From Nocardiopsis gilva YIM 90087 (lineage in GTDB: Bacteria > Actinomycetota > Actinomycetes > Streptosporangiales > Streptosporangiaceae), in NCBI RefSeq assembly GCF_002263495.1, contig NZ_CP022753.1, forward strand, positions 5,270,001 through 5,334,000: 64,000 nucleotides of DNA, in the 5' to 3' direction. The notes under the pieces are model-generated. The model worked only from the letters and a program-made list of their open reading frames with translations, was not told the DNA's origin and made no database searches. Shown piece after piece: positions 12,089 to 20,144 of this stretch; positions within the stretch are counted from its first letter, which is position 1; the number at the start of each line of letters is the position of its first letter. A program made the position numbers and the translations under genes.

Positions 12089-12589
12089 TCACGCGGTGGC
12101 CCCGGACGTCTCCGTGATCTGCCGGCCCTTCGTCGGCGCCGTCTCGATGAACTTCTGGAAGTCGGCGACGCCGCTGACGCCGTCCTGGAATACCCCGTCG
12201 AAGCCCGCGGCCATCAGCTCGTCGATGTGCCCGGTGTCCTCACCGCCGGAGATGCCGAGCTTCCCGCCGATCACCATCGGCGTGGCGACCAGCTCTCCGG
12301 CCTCGCGCAGCTTGCCGATGACCCGCATTCCCTCCTGGTAGCCGTGGCCGTTGACGCTGCTGATGACCACCATCGCCGGGGCGATGCCGCGGCACTCACG
12401 CACCAGGAGGTCGTCCGGGACACAGGGCCCAAGGTTGACCACGTCGTAGCCCAGCTCCTCGATGAGGAGCTGGAGGAACACGAGGTTCCAGGTGTGGGAG
12501 TCGGACGCCATGGTGGTGACGACGACGGTCCCCTTGCTGACCTCGTTCTGCGGAGGCTCCAGCTCGGACTCAGACCCTGACTCAGTCAA
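12089..12589 (-). CDS. vinH: Glutamate mutase small (sigma) subunit, B12-binding
   Basis: 166 aa with a flavodoxin-like cobalamin-binding fold. The DxHxxG motif is present as D30-S-H32-T-W-N35: Asp and the cobalt-ligating His are kept and the Gly is Asn. SSVNGHG and GGKLG follow at the usual places for binding the nucleotide tail. The likely start is a TTG at 12589 with GGAG about 6 nt upstream. The first 18 residues are polar and variable. It is followed by the large-subunit gene 60 bp away, as expected for a two-component mutase. The 140-bp gap upstream holds a 62-bp palindromic element. Confidence 0.9.
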   Translation of the reverse strand: MTESGSESELEPPQNEVSKGTVVVTTMASDSHTWNLVFLQLLIEELGYDVVNLGPCVPDDLLVRECRGIAPAMVVISSVNGHGYQEGMRVIGKLREAGELVATPMVIGGKLGISGGEDTGHIDELMAAGFDGVFQDGVSGVADFQKFIETAPTKGRQITETSGATA

Positions 12590-12654
12590 AGGAAAACTCC
12601 ACTCGAATGCCGAGATAGATGGCCAGGGATCCGCCCCCGGCCCGGTGTCCCTCC

Positions 12655-12716
12655 GTTGATCTCGGCGATATCGACCGAATTCCTGCGCTTATTCGGTCGA
12701 TATCGCCGAGATCAAC
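12655..12716. repeat. 62-bp palindromic element (intergenic, stem type B)
   Basis: Termini GTTGATCTCGG and CCGAGATCAAC, 62 bp, in the gap between the decarboxylase and mutase genes. The arms pair perfectly and continue into the flanks (12649-12722, 32-bp arms, 10-nt loop). No T-tract follows on either strand, so it is not a typical Rho-independent terminator, though the hairpin could protect or attenuate the mRNA. Confidence 0.9.
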
Positions 12717-12729
12717 GGAGGGGTGGGGG

Positions 12730-13989
12730 CTACTGGCGCACGTTGGGGCCGGATCCCACCTGATAGGAGCGGGTGTGTTCGATTCGGGAGACCGAGACGA
12801 CCTCGTCGCCCCGGACGATCACTTCTGTCGGTGCGGGCCGCCCCAGGAACATGAGCAGGCTCGCGGTGGGGCCGTAGGCCCCGGCGTTGGGGATGCTGAC
12901 CACGTCGCCGGAGTCGAGGGGCGGCAGGGCGACCTCGCGGCCGAGGATGTCGCCGGGGGTGCACAGCGGGCCGACGAGGGTGGCCTTCTGCGACGGCTCC
13001 TCCTCAGCCTCCAGCTGCACGGCGACCGGGAGCAGCCGTCCCAGGCCGGACATGCCGCCGAAGGTGTTGATCCCGGCGTCGAGGATGACGAACTTCCGGC
13101 CGCGGCTCTCCTTGACGTTGCTGACCCCAGCGACCAGCGTCCCGCTGTCGCCCACCAGGTAGCGGCCGGACTCGCACGCGATCCGGGGCGCGCCGTCGCG
13201 CCAGCCGGGCAGGTGTACGTCCAGGGTGCTCTCCAGTTCGGAGCGCAGCTTGCCGTAGATCGGGCGCTCCCCGGGCACCGCGTAGGGGAGGGTGAAGCCG
13301 CCGCCGATGTCGAGGAAGCGCAGCGGGAGGTCGAGCTCCTCCTGCAGGCGCGCGGCCAGCGCGATGGTGTTCTGGAACTCCCCGATGAGCGCTTCCTCGT
13401 TCTTCGCGTTGCTCAGCGGGAAGAAGTGGAAGCCCGCGACGCGCGTGCCGGGCACGGCGCGCAGCTCGGGCAGCACCTCGGGCAGGATCTCGCTGTCGAT
13501 CCCGAACTGCGAGGGCGTGCCGGTCATCCGGATGCTGGTGGTGGCGCTGGCCGAGGCGCTGTTGACGCGTAGCAGGGCGTCGACCTCGACCCCCAGCTCC
13601 ACGGCGGCCTCGCCGATGTGCCGCATGTCGCCCAGGGACTCCACCGAGAACATCCGGACGCCGAGCCCGATGGCCTCGCGGAGTTCGCGCCCGGTCTTGC
13701 CCGGGCCGGTGTAGAGGATCTTCTCCCCGCTGAACCCGGCGGCCAGGGCCACGGCGAGCTCCCCAGTGGAGCTGATCTCCGCGCGGCAGGCCCGGACGCC
13801 GCCGCTGTCGCCGCCCTCGCGGAGGGTGCGCACCACCTCGGGGTGCGGGTTCGCCTTGATCGCGTAGAAGAGCTCGAACTCCTCCGGCAGCGCGGCGAAC
13901 AGGTCCCGCCGTGCGGCGGCCACCCGGTCGAGGTCGTAGACGTACAGCGGCGAGCCGTAGCGTTCGGCCAAGTCGGCGTATCGTGTCAC
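12730..13989 (-). CDS. vinO: PLP-dependent decarboxylase (DapDC/ornithine decarboxylase fold III), 3-methylaspartyl-ACP decarboxylase
   Basis: 419 aa, the usual size of fold-type III amino-acid decarboxylases. YAIKANPH contains the Schiff-base Lys45; the GGGF loop binds the PLP phosphate; CESGRYLV, GPLCTPGD and NAGAYG carry the second-subunit active-site residues. By the vicenistatin model it removes the alpha-carboxylate of 3-methylaspartate while bound to the discrete ACP, giving 3-aminoisobutyryl-ACP. The start ATG at 13989 overlaps the stop of the upstream ligase gene by 4 bp (ATGA), indicating translational coupling and use of the ligase product. Free diaminopimelate decarboxylase is the alternative but does not fit the context. 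Confidence 0.9.
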   Translation of the reverse strand: MTRYADLAERYGSPLYVYDLDRVAAARRDLFAALPEEFELFYAIKANPHPEVVRTLREGGDSGGVRACRAEISSTGELAVALAAGFSGEKILYTGPGKTGRELREAIGLGVRMFSVESLGDMRHIGEAAVELGVEVDALLRVNSASASATTSIRMTGTPSQFGIDSEILPEVLPELRAVPGTRVAGFHFFPLSNAKNEEALIGEFQNTIALAARLQEELDLPLRFLDIGGGFTLPYAVPGERPIYGKLRSELESTLDVHLPGWRDGAPRIACESGRYLVGDSGTLVAGVSNVKESRGRKFVILDAGINTFGGMSGLGRLLPVAVQLEAEEEPSQKATLVGPLCTPGDILGREVALPPLDSGDVVSIPNAGAYGPTASLLMFLGRPAPTEVIVRGDEVVSVSRIEHTRSYQVGSGPNVRQ

Positions 13990-15533
13990 CGGTTACTCCC
14001 GTCGAGCATCTTCACCAGGGCCTCCCGCGAGTTCTTGCCGTGCAGCGTGAGGGGGACGTCGTCGACGACACGGCAGACCGCCGGGACCTTCTGCGGTTCC
14101 AGGCGGAGCCGCAGCTCCCGCAGCACCGCGTGTTCCTCCAGCTCGCCCTCGACGAAGACGGCCAGGTCGTATTTGCCGGTCGGCGGCAGGACGGCGGCGC
14201 TGCGGACGCCGGGGATGTCCATGGCCGCGGCCTCGATCTCCAGCGTGCTCATCCGGATGCCCTTGCGCTTGAACATGTCGTCGCGGCGGCCCTCGAAGTA
14301 CAGGAATCCGTCGGCGTCGAGGTGCCCGTAGTCGCCGGTGTGCAGGCGCAGCTCACCGGTGGCCTCGTCGCGCCGGAAGGCGCGGGCGGTCAGCTCGGGG
14401 GCGCACCAGTAACCGGGCATCACGTGGGGGCCGGCGGCGACGATCTCGCCGACCTCGCCCACCGGCATCTCCTCGCCGTTCTCGCCGAGGATCAGCACCC
14501 GGGTCCCGGGCAGGGGACGACCGACGGACTCGGGCTTCTCCAGCTCCATCTCCGGCGGCATGATCGAGATGCGCTTGCACTCGGTCTGGCCGAACTGCCG
14601 CACCACGCGCGCGCCGGAGAAGTGCTTGCGCAGCGCGTCGATGGTGGAGGCGGGCAGGGCCGCGCCGGTGTTGGTGAACATCCGGACGGGCGGCGCGGGT
14701 TCGGAGTCGCGTCCGGCCAGGGTGGCGATCATGCCGGCCAGGGACGGGACGATCGGGACGATGGTGGCGCCGACCTCCCGCATGCGCCGGAGCAGCACGA
14801 GGTCGGACTCCTCACCGGCGAGCACGATCTCGGAGCGGCCGATGCAGGACAGCAGGACCTTGTAGAGGCCGTAGTCCCAGGACAGCGGGAAGCGGCAGAA
14901 GACGACGTCGTCGGGCTGGTAGCCCAACTCGGCGTTAATCGCGTGGGACGCGAAGGTCACCTGAGCGTGCGGGCCCATCACCGCCTTGGGGGCGGAGGTG
15001 CTGCCGGAGGTGTAGATGAGGACCCCGATGTCGTCGGGGTCGACCTTGGCGGACACCGGGGGCGCCCCGCGCTCGTCCAGCGCCTCGACCTCGGGCCAGA
15101 TGTCGGCCACATCGTGCACGGGCGCGGTGGCGGCCTCGCGCAGCGGCTCGACGTTGGCTCCGGCCGCCACGATCAGCGCCGGGTCGGCGTTCTTCAGCAC
15201 CGACTCCAGGTGGAAGGCCTTCATCGCCGGGTTCAGCGGAACGAAGATGGCTCCGCAGCGGGAGGCGCCGTAGAACATGGCGACCAGTTCCCGGTTGCTC
15301 GGCGTCTGCGTTACGACGCGGTCCCCCGGTCGGACGCCGCGTTCCTGCAGCCAATTTCCAAATGCGTGACTGAGTTCACTCAGCCGACGGTAACTCCATT
15401 CCCCGACCGCGTCGCGAACGGCACAGGCATCTGGTACCTCCGCGACGGCCTCATCCAGCAAGGCATGAATGAGTCCACCCTCTACGGGCGAGGTCACATA
15501 ATTACTCAGGGTCGAGTTCGCGTGGGTATCCAA
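13986..15533 (-). CDS. vinN: AMP-dependent 3-methylaspartate:ACP ligase
   Basis: ANL-superfamily adenylation enzyme that would activate 3-methylaspartate and load it on the discrete ACP. Motifs, counted from the TTG at 15533: YTSGSTSAPK (174-183), GQTECKR (315-321), TGD near 400, C-terminal GKNSRE with the catalytic Lys. As recalled, the structural work on VinN places Asp230, Lys330 and Arg331 at the substrate; Asp220, Lys320 and Arg321 here match all three at a constant offset of 10, a strong sign of 3-methylaspartate selectivity. Start: TTG at 15533 has GGGGAG 6 nt upstream. GTG at 15539, ATG at 15584 and an open frame to 15614 are alternatives. Overlaps the decarboxylase by 4 bp. Confidence 0.88.
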   Translation of the reverse strand: MDTHANSTLSNYVTSPVEGGLIHALLDEAVAEVPDACAVRDAVGEWSYRRLSELSHAFGNWLQERGVRPGDRVVTQTPSNRELVAMFYGASRCGAIFVPLNPAMKAFHLESVLKNADPALIVAAGANVEPLREAATAPVHDVADIWPEVEALDERGAPPVSAKVDPDDIGVLIYTSGSTSAPKAVMGPHAQVTFASHAINAELGYQPDDVVFCRFPLSWDYGLYKVLLSCIGRSEIVLAGEESDLVLLRRMREVGATIVPIVPSLAGMIATLAGRDSEPAPPVRMFTNTGAALPASTIDALRKHFSGARVVRQFGQTECKRISIMPPEMELEKPESVGRPLPGTRVLILGENGEEMPVGEVGEIVAAGPHVMPGYWCAPELTARAFRRDEATGELRLHTGDYGHLDADGFLYFEGRRDDMFKRKGIRMSTLEIEAAAMDIPGVRSAAVLPPTGKYDLAVFVEGELEEHAVLRELRLRLEPQKVPAVCRVVDDVPLTLHGKNSREALVKMLDGSNR

Positions 15534-15644
15534 GGCCACTCCCCGTGCCCGGTAGTTGAAAACACACGAGCGTTTCGCGCCCATGGCAGAACAAGGAAGA
15601 ATTCGGCGTCGCAAAAAAGGCTACCTACGGACGTACGTACGCCA

Positions 15645-15663
15645 TACCCCTAGGCTCCCCTAT
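15645..15663. promoter_or_regulatory. Direct repeat CCCCTA with 10-bp period upstream of ligase operon
   Basis: Two CCCCTA units (15647-15652 and 15657-15662) are spaced 10 bp, about 115-130 bp upstream of the proposed ligase start. They are preceded by alternating GTAC repeats. Same motif as at 10579 and 20017; read here as the operator for the ligase-decarboxylase-mutase operon. Confidence 0.5.
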
Positions 15664-15745
15664 CCCGTGAGGCGCATTCTCAGCGCCCGTCAGCACCGTC
15701 GCGGGGGGGGCGCTACCGCCCTTCAGCGGCCTCCCTGCTCGCTGC

Positions 15746-15839
15746 GCGCTCACGCTCCTCGCTCACTCCACCGCCGACACCCTCGGGCCTCCGGCCTTTC
15801 GGTGTCGACGCCTACGCTCGCTCGATCACGTTCGCGTCG
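15746..15839 (+). repeat. 94-bp element, intergenic tandem copy 5
   Basis: Exactly 94 bp from GCGCTCA to TTCGCGTCG, between the two ligase genes. Hairpin 15775-15807 with outer stem CGACAC/GTGTCG. It is followed after 11 bp by the next copy (period 105 bp). Confidence 0.9.
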
Positions 15840-15850
15840 GTACTCACTCC

Positions 15851-15944
15851 GCGCTCACGCTCCTCACTCGCTACACCGCCAACGCCCTCGGGCCTGCGGC
15901 CCTTCGGCGTTGACGCCTACGCTCGCTCGATCACGTTCGCGTCG
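15851..15944 (+). repeat. 94-bp element, tandem copy 6, forming the end of the alanyl-ligase gene
   Basis: Exactly 94 bp. Hairpin 15880-15912 with outer stem CAACGC/GCGTTG. Its last 28 bp (15917-15944) encode the final residues and stop codon of the ligase read on the minus strand (DANVIERA then stop), so the element supplied a new C-terminus. Confidence 0.9.
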
Positions 15945-17473
15945 CTGGCCAGCCGTCCCCGGTCGATCTTCCGGTTGGGGTTGAGCGGGAACTCGGCCAC
16001 GTGCCGGTACTCCTTGGGCAGCATGCCCGGGGGCAGGACGCGGCGCAGTTCGCGGGCGAGCGCGGCGGGCGAGGTAGGGGCACCGGTGTAGAAGACGACC
16101 AGCTCGGTTCCTCCCTCGCCCTCCCGGGTCACGGTGACCGCGTCCTCGACGTCGTCGACGCCCCGCAGCGCATACTCGATCTCCGCCAGCTCCACGCGCC
16201 ACCCCTGCACCTGGACCTGGGCGTCGAGACGGCCCACGTAGACGAGTTCGCCGTTCTCGGCGCGGCGGATGCGGTCGCCGGTGCGGTACCAGCTGCGCCC
16301 GTCGTGCTCGACGAACCGGCCCTTGTTGTCGGCGGGGTCGAGGTACCCGGCCGTCATCTGCGGACCGGTGATGCACAGTTCGCCCTCGTCGGCGTCGGTG
16401 GGCACGCCGTCGGCGTCGAGCAGCAGGTGGTCGTGGCCCTCGTGGACCCGGCCGATGGGCATGAGGCCGTTGATCCCCAGCTTCGGCGTCTCCTCGGGTG
16501 ACCAGCGGTGGCCGGTGATGGTGACGGTGAGCTCGGTCGGGCCGTACAGGTTCTCCACCGTGGAGTTCGGGGCGGCGGCGTGCCAGTCGGCGACGTCGTC
16601 CATGCGCAGCGCCTCACCGGCGAAGAAGCTCCAGCGCAGCGAAGGCATCGACCCCGGCGTCAGCGCGCCCATGCGACGCAGGAGCGCGATGCTGCTCGGC
16701 GTGGAGAACCACACCGTCATGCCCTGCTCGGCCATGAAGGCGGGTATGTCCCGGTAGGCCTGCGGCGGCATGTAGGTGACGCTGGCGCCCGCGCCCCAGG
16801 CGCAGAAGAGGTCGAACATGCCGCAGTCGAAGTTGAGGTCGAACGTCTGGGAGAAGACGTCGTCGGGGGTGAAGTCGTAGCGCTCGTCGAGCAGCCCGAA
16901 GTAGTGGTGGGTGTTGCCGTGGCTGATCGGCACGCCCTTGGGGACCCCGGTGGAACCGGAGGTGAACAGCATGTAGGCCGTGTCGTCGGCGGTGACCGGG
17001 CGGGGTGCGGTCAGGGCGTGGGCGGGGTCGAGGGGGATCTCCTTGAGGGGGGCGGGCACCACGGCGCCGACCTCGGGGGCCAGAACCGGGACGACCAGGT
17101 CGTCGCCGAGGACGTCCGGGAGTCCGGCCAGGCCCTTGTCGTCGACCAGGACCGCCGACACGCCCGACATCTCGAGCATCCGCCGGGTGCGGGGGGCGGG
17201 GAAGGCGGGGTGGAGCGGGACGACGGTCGCCCCGGCGTACAGCCCGGCCAGGATGCCGACGTAGGACTGCACGCCCTTGCCGGCCAGGACGCCGACGGCA
17301 GTGGGCGGCTCGGGAGTCCCGGCGAGCAGGGACCCGGCCCACAGCAGGGCGCGCCGGTGGGCGCTCTCGTAGGTGATGGCCTGTGTGCCCAGCCGGACCG
17401 CGGGACGGTCGGGGGAAAGGGCGAGCCCGCGAAGGAAACGCCTGTACAACGCCGGGTTGGATGTTTCCTTCAT
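15917..17473 (-). CDS. vinM: NRPS-like adenylation enzyme, alanyl transfer to the starter-ACP
   Basis: 518 aa stand-alone adenylation enzyme related to NRPS A domains and D-alanyl carrier ligases. Motifs: LFTSGSTGVPKG (169-180), FDLNFD with the Asp that usually holds an amino group, YGPTE, YRTGDR, and the C-terminal NRKIDR catalytic Lys. In vicenistatin biosynthesis the matching enzyme adds L-alanine to the amine of 3-aminoisobutyryl-ACP as a protecting group; the amidohydrolase at 18987 would remove it later. ATG at 17473 has AGGAGA just upstream. The last residues lie in a 94-bp repeat, so the C-terminus may differ from that of homologs. Alternative: it could load another small amino acid. 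Confidence 0.87.
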   Translation of the reverse strand: MKETSNPALYRRFLRGLALSPDRPAVRLGTQAITYESAHRRALLWAGSLLAGTPEPPTAVGVLAGKGVQSYVGILAGLYAGATVVPLHPAFPAPRTRRMLEMSGVSAVLVDDKGLAGLPDVLGDDLVVPVLAPEVGAVVPAPLKEIPLDPAHALTAPRPVTADDTAYMLFTSGSTGVPKGVPISHGNTHHYFGLLDERYDFTPDDVFSQTFDLNFDCGMFDLFCAWGAGASVTYMPPQAYRDIPAFMAEQGMTVWFSTPSSIALLRRMGALTPGSMPSLRWSFFAGEALRMDDVADWHAAAPNSTVENLYGPTELTVTITGHRWSPEETPKLGINGLMPIGRVHEGHDHLLLDADGVPTDADEGELCITGPQMTAGYLDPADNKGRFVEHDGRSWYRTGDRIRRAENGELVYVGRLDAQVQVQGWRVELAEIEYALRGVDDVEDAVTVTREGEGGTELVVFYTGAPTSPAALARELRRVLPPGMLPKEYRHVAEFPLNPNRKIDRGRLASDANVIERA

Positions 17474-17643
17474 TTTCTCCTCTTCCTCCTCGGAAGGTTG
17501 CCGCGCGCGACGGGTTCGACAATTTCAGGGCAGCATTTTTAAAGCAAGGGACCGACGATTCCCAAACGAATCCCTTACGCAAAAAATGGGCCCGATAACT
17601 TGTCATGACCCAGTTTGTGCAATAACGTCCAGGACGGAGATCA
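17474..17643. promoter_or_regulatory. Divergent promoter region between alanyl ligase and discrete ACP
   Basis: 170 bp, less GC-rich than its surroundings, with A/T runs near 17538-17544 and 17580-17587. It must carry promoters for the ligase (minus) and the ACP (plus). ATTCCC and ATCCCT 11 bp apart (17560-17576) loosely resemble the CCCCTA repeats but do not match. No clear -10/-35 pair can be called. Confidence 0.4.
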
Positions 17644-17922
17644 GTGCACCTGGGAGCAGAACGAAAGGCAGATGTCGATATGTGGGATGAACGGTTCGAA
17701 GAGCTTCTGCGGTCCTACGTTCCCTTTCTCTCCGCGGACGAGCCGCTGGAGGAGGACACCGACCTTCGGGATCTGGGTCTGGACTCGATGGGGACCGTCG
17801 AGCTGCTCGCGCAGCTGGAGGCCGCCTATGACGTGCGGTTCGTGGACGAGGCGCTGACCATGGAGACCTTCGCCTCCCCGGGCGTGCTGTGGAAGACCCT
17901 CCAGGAGATGTCCTCGTCCTGA
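17644..17922 (+). CDS. vinL: Discrete acyl carrier protein for starter assembly
   Basis: 92 aa from GTG 17644, which has CGGAG 4-5 nt upstream; an internal ATG at 17680 would give 80 aa. The LGLDSMG motif holds the phosphopantetheine Ser48. Helices are acidic, as in free-standing ACPs. It should carry 3-methylaspartate, then 3-aminoisobutyrate, then its alanyl dipeptide, before the chain is handed to the PKS loading ACP by the acyltransferase encoded convergently next to it (32 bp between stops). It is the only starter-cassette gene on the plus strand. Confidence 0.9.
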   Translation: MHLGAERKADVDMWDERFEELLRSYVPFLSADEPLEEDTDLRDLGLDSMGTVELLAQLEAAYDVRFVDEALTMETFASPGVLWKTLQEMSSS

Positions 17923-17954
17923 CCTCCGGTGCGGCGGGCGGCCCGTCATCAGGG

Positions 17955-18914
17955 TCAGCCCGCCTGCCGCCGCGCCTTCGGCCGCCGCTTGGGCCGCATG
18001 ACCATCTGGGGGTTGACCGGGACGACGTCGAAGGTGCGGGTGGTGACCCCGACCCGGCCGAACAGGGAGTCCTGGCCGCACACGTAGACCTTGGAGATGC
18101 CCCGCTGCTGGAGGGCCGCCACGGCCTCGGGCCACTGCACCGCCCGGACGAACCCGTCGAGGAGCAGGGTGCGCACGCCGTCGGCCGTGGTGATGACCGT
18201 CCCGTCCTGGTCGGCGATCACCGGCAGCTTCGGGTCGCGGAACTCCAGGTCGGCGAAGATCTCCGCGTCCGCCCGCTTCCGCAGGTTTCCGAAGGCGGAG
18301 GAGTGCATGGGCGGGTGCATCTCGTACAGCGGCAGCCCGCCGTGGCCGCGCAGCTCCTTCTTGAACGCGTCGAGGTGCTCGCGCCGCAGCGAGACCATGT
18401 GGAAGTCGCGGTCGACGCGGCACGCGATGTCGTACCACTCACCACGCGCGTCCATGCCGTCGAGCACCTCGCGCAGCGCCTCGTCCGGCACGCGCGCGAA
18501 GGAGGAGGTGACGACGTCGGTGTGCTCCTCGGCGAAGAACTCGTCCTGCAGCCGGGCCAGGCGCACCGCCATCGAGATGCCTTGCGCGGGGTCCAGCGCG
18601 CCGGAGTAGATCGCCGCCGCCTTGCCGCCGAAGCTCGGCCCGACGCAGGCCTCCGGCCGGGCGCCGTGCTCCTGCTCGGCCCACCTCGCCATGGCCAGGC
18701 AGTTGATCAGGAACGCGGCCTGCGCGTACTCCGAGTAGTCGCCCGGGGTCTGCTTGAATCGCTCGACGAGCGAGTAGCCGAGGGTGTCGTTGGAGACCGC
18801 GACGAGCTCCCGCGCGATCGGGTTGATGACCATGAACTTGCCGACGTCCGCGAAGCGGGTCGGCCCCATCCCGGGGAAGACGACCGCCTCGCCCGTCCGG
18901 GCACCGTTCTCCAT
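17955..18914 (-). CDS. vinK: Discrete acyltransferase moving the dipeptidyl starter to the PKS loading ACP
   Basis: 319 aa, malonyl-transferase (FabD) fold. FPGMG near 13-17 starts the domain; the nucleophile elbow is GPSFGG (Ser94) in place of the common GHSxG; the histidine region reads MHPPMHSSAFG, where HSSAF stands at the HAFH/YASH position. A replaced specificity motif fits a transferase that takes an aminoacyl-ACP instead of malonyl-CoA. In the vicenistatin pathway VinK moves the alanyl-3-aminoisobutyryl group from VinL to the VinP1 loading ACP, and the first PKS here indeed begins with a lone ACP. ATG 18914; the tail (MRPKRRPKARRQAG) is strongly basic. Confidence 0.88.
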   Translation of the reverse strand: MENGARTGEAVVFPGMGPTRFADVGKFMVINPIARELVAVSNDTLGYSLVERFKQTPGDYSEYAQAAFLINCLAMARWAEQEHGARPEACVGPSFGGKAAAIYSGALDPAQGISMAVRLARLQDEFFAEEHTDVVTSSFARVPDEALREVLDGMDARGEWYDIACRVDRDFHMVSLRREHLDAFKKELRGHGGLPLYEMHPPMHSSAFGNLRKRADAEIFADLEFRDPKLPVIADQDGTVITTADGVRTLLLDGFVRAVQWPEAVAALQQRGISKVYVCGQDSLFGRVGVTTRTFDVVPVNPQMVMRPKRRPKARRQAG

Positions 18915-18986
18915 AAGTCCGCTTTCCTTTTTCCGCTTCCGGTCACACCATCAGCGGATCTCAGCGACCCGCAGATTCCACCCGGC

Positions 18987-19886
18987 TCACGCGATCCCCT
19001 TCAGGAATTCCGCCATGACCTCCCGGAAACGCTCCGGCTCCTCCAGGTGCGGCAGGTGGCTGGATTCCTCGAAGATCTCCCAACGCGCGTCCGGGATATT
19101 GTCATAGAACGGCTGGACGGTGGCCGGAGTGGCCTCGTCGTACCGCCCGGATATCAGCAGTGTGGGCACCTCGATATCGGCGGAGCATTCCTCCACCGAC
19201 CAGTCCTTGAGAGTTCCGATGACGTGGAACTCGCTGGGGCCGTTCATCGCGTAGTACACCGTCGGGTCGTTGTAGATCTCCATAAAGGAGGCCATGTAGT
19301 CGCGCGGCCACGGCGACAACCGGCAGACATGCTTCTCATAGAAGACCCGCATGGCGTCGAAATACTCGTCGCTCTGCGTCGTGCCCGCCGCCTCGTGGCG
19401 GAGCAGGGTCGCGTTGACCTCCTCCGGCAGCTGCTCCCGCAGCACCTTCATCTCCCGCAGCCACAGCTGGTAGGAGGCCGGAGCGTTGGCGATGACCAGG
19501 CCGCGCAGCCCCTCGGGACCCTTGGAGGCGTGCCGGGCGGCGAGCATGCCGCCCCAGGACTGGCCGAACAGCACGTATTTGTCGGCGATCCCAAGCCCCT
19601 GCAGGAGATTGTCCAGCTCGTCCAGGAACAGCTTGACCGTCCAAAAGGCCGCGCCACGGTCGGGCAGGTGGGTGGAGCCGCCGTTTCCGAGCTGGTCGTA
19701 GTGCACGACAGGAAAACCGAGCTCGCTGAGCTCGGCCATGTTCAACATGTAGTCGTGCGTACTCCCCGGCCCCCCGTGCAACAGAACGAGAGCGGGCCGC
19801 TCGGAATCCAGATCGCCGGTGACGCGATACCACGTCTCAAATTCCTTGAACGGCACGGTCCCTTTGGCGCTCGGAGCCAGGGACAT
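18987..19886 (-). CDS. vinJ: Alpha/beta hydrolase, proline iminopeptidase-like (removes protecting alanine)
   Basis: 299 aa, peptidase family S33. HGGPGS (37-42) forms the oxyanion hole, GQSWGG carries nucleophile Ser110, SGRYDE holds the likely Asp and SSHLPH the catalytic His. ATG at 19886 is preceded by GAGGTGA at ideal spacing; an upstream in-frame ATG at 19922 lacks a ribosome site. In vicenistatin biosynthesis VinJ clips the N-terminal alanine after chain extension, freeing the amine that attacks the thioester to close the macrolactam. It is 72 bp from and co-directional with the acyltransferase gene, so probably one operon. Confidence 0.88.
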   Translation of the reverse strand: MSLAPSAKGTVPFKEFETWYRVTGDLDSERPALVLLHGGPGSTHDYMLNMAELSELGFPVVHYDQLGNGGSTHLPDRGAAFWTVKLFLDELDNLLQGLGIADKYVLFGQSWGGMLAARHASKGPEGLRGLVIANAPASYQLWLREMKVLREQLPEEVNATLLRHEAAGTTQSDEYFDAMRVFYEKHVCRLSPWPRDYMASFMEIYNDPTVYYAMNGPSEFHVIGTLKDWSVEECSADIEVPTLLISGRYDEATPATVQPFYDNIPDARWEIFEESSHLPHLEEPERFREVMAEFLKGIA

Positions 19887-20016
19887 TGCTATCACCTCGA
19901 CGGCATCATTATCATTTATCATTCACCGAGAAACGGAACGCCCCCGCGCTCCCACCACACAAAAGGCATGCAGATACGCAGCCGCTCTCGATCCTAACGA
20001 AACCACCAACGACCGA

Positions 20017-20046
20017 AACCCCTAAGCGCTCCCTAGGACCCCCTAA
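20017..20046. promoter_or_regulatory. Direct repeats CCCCTA upstream of the amidohydrolase operon
   Basis: Three units with T at 20023, 20034 and 20044 (period 11, then 10): CCCCTAA, TCCCTAG, CCCCTAA. They lie in the 258-bp divergent region between the amidohydrolase (start 19886) and the CPBP gene (start 20145), about 135-160 bp upstream of the former. Third instance of the motif seen at 10579 and 15645. Confidence 0.55.
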
Positions 20047-20144
20047 CAGCGCCTGCGCAGAAATTTCCATACGATCTGCCGCGAGGACCGATTCGGCTAG
20101 GAGTCCACTCACCCGCACCCCACGCCCTCTACCGGGAGGAACCA

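Noticed and set aside
15746-15944. CRISPR-like array from repeated 94-bp units
   Set aside because: Only two units in tandem, repeats far too long, spacer only 11 bp, no cas genes; other copies are dispersed.
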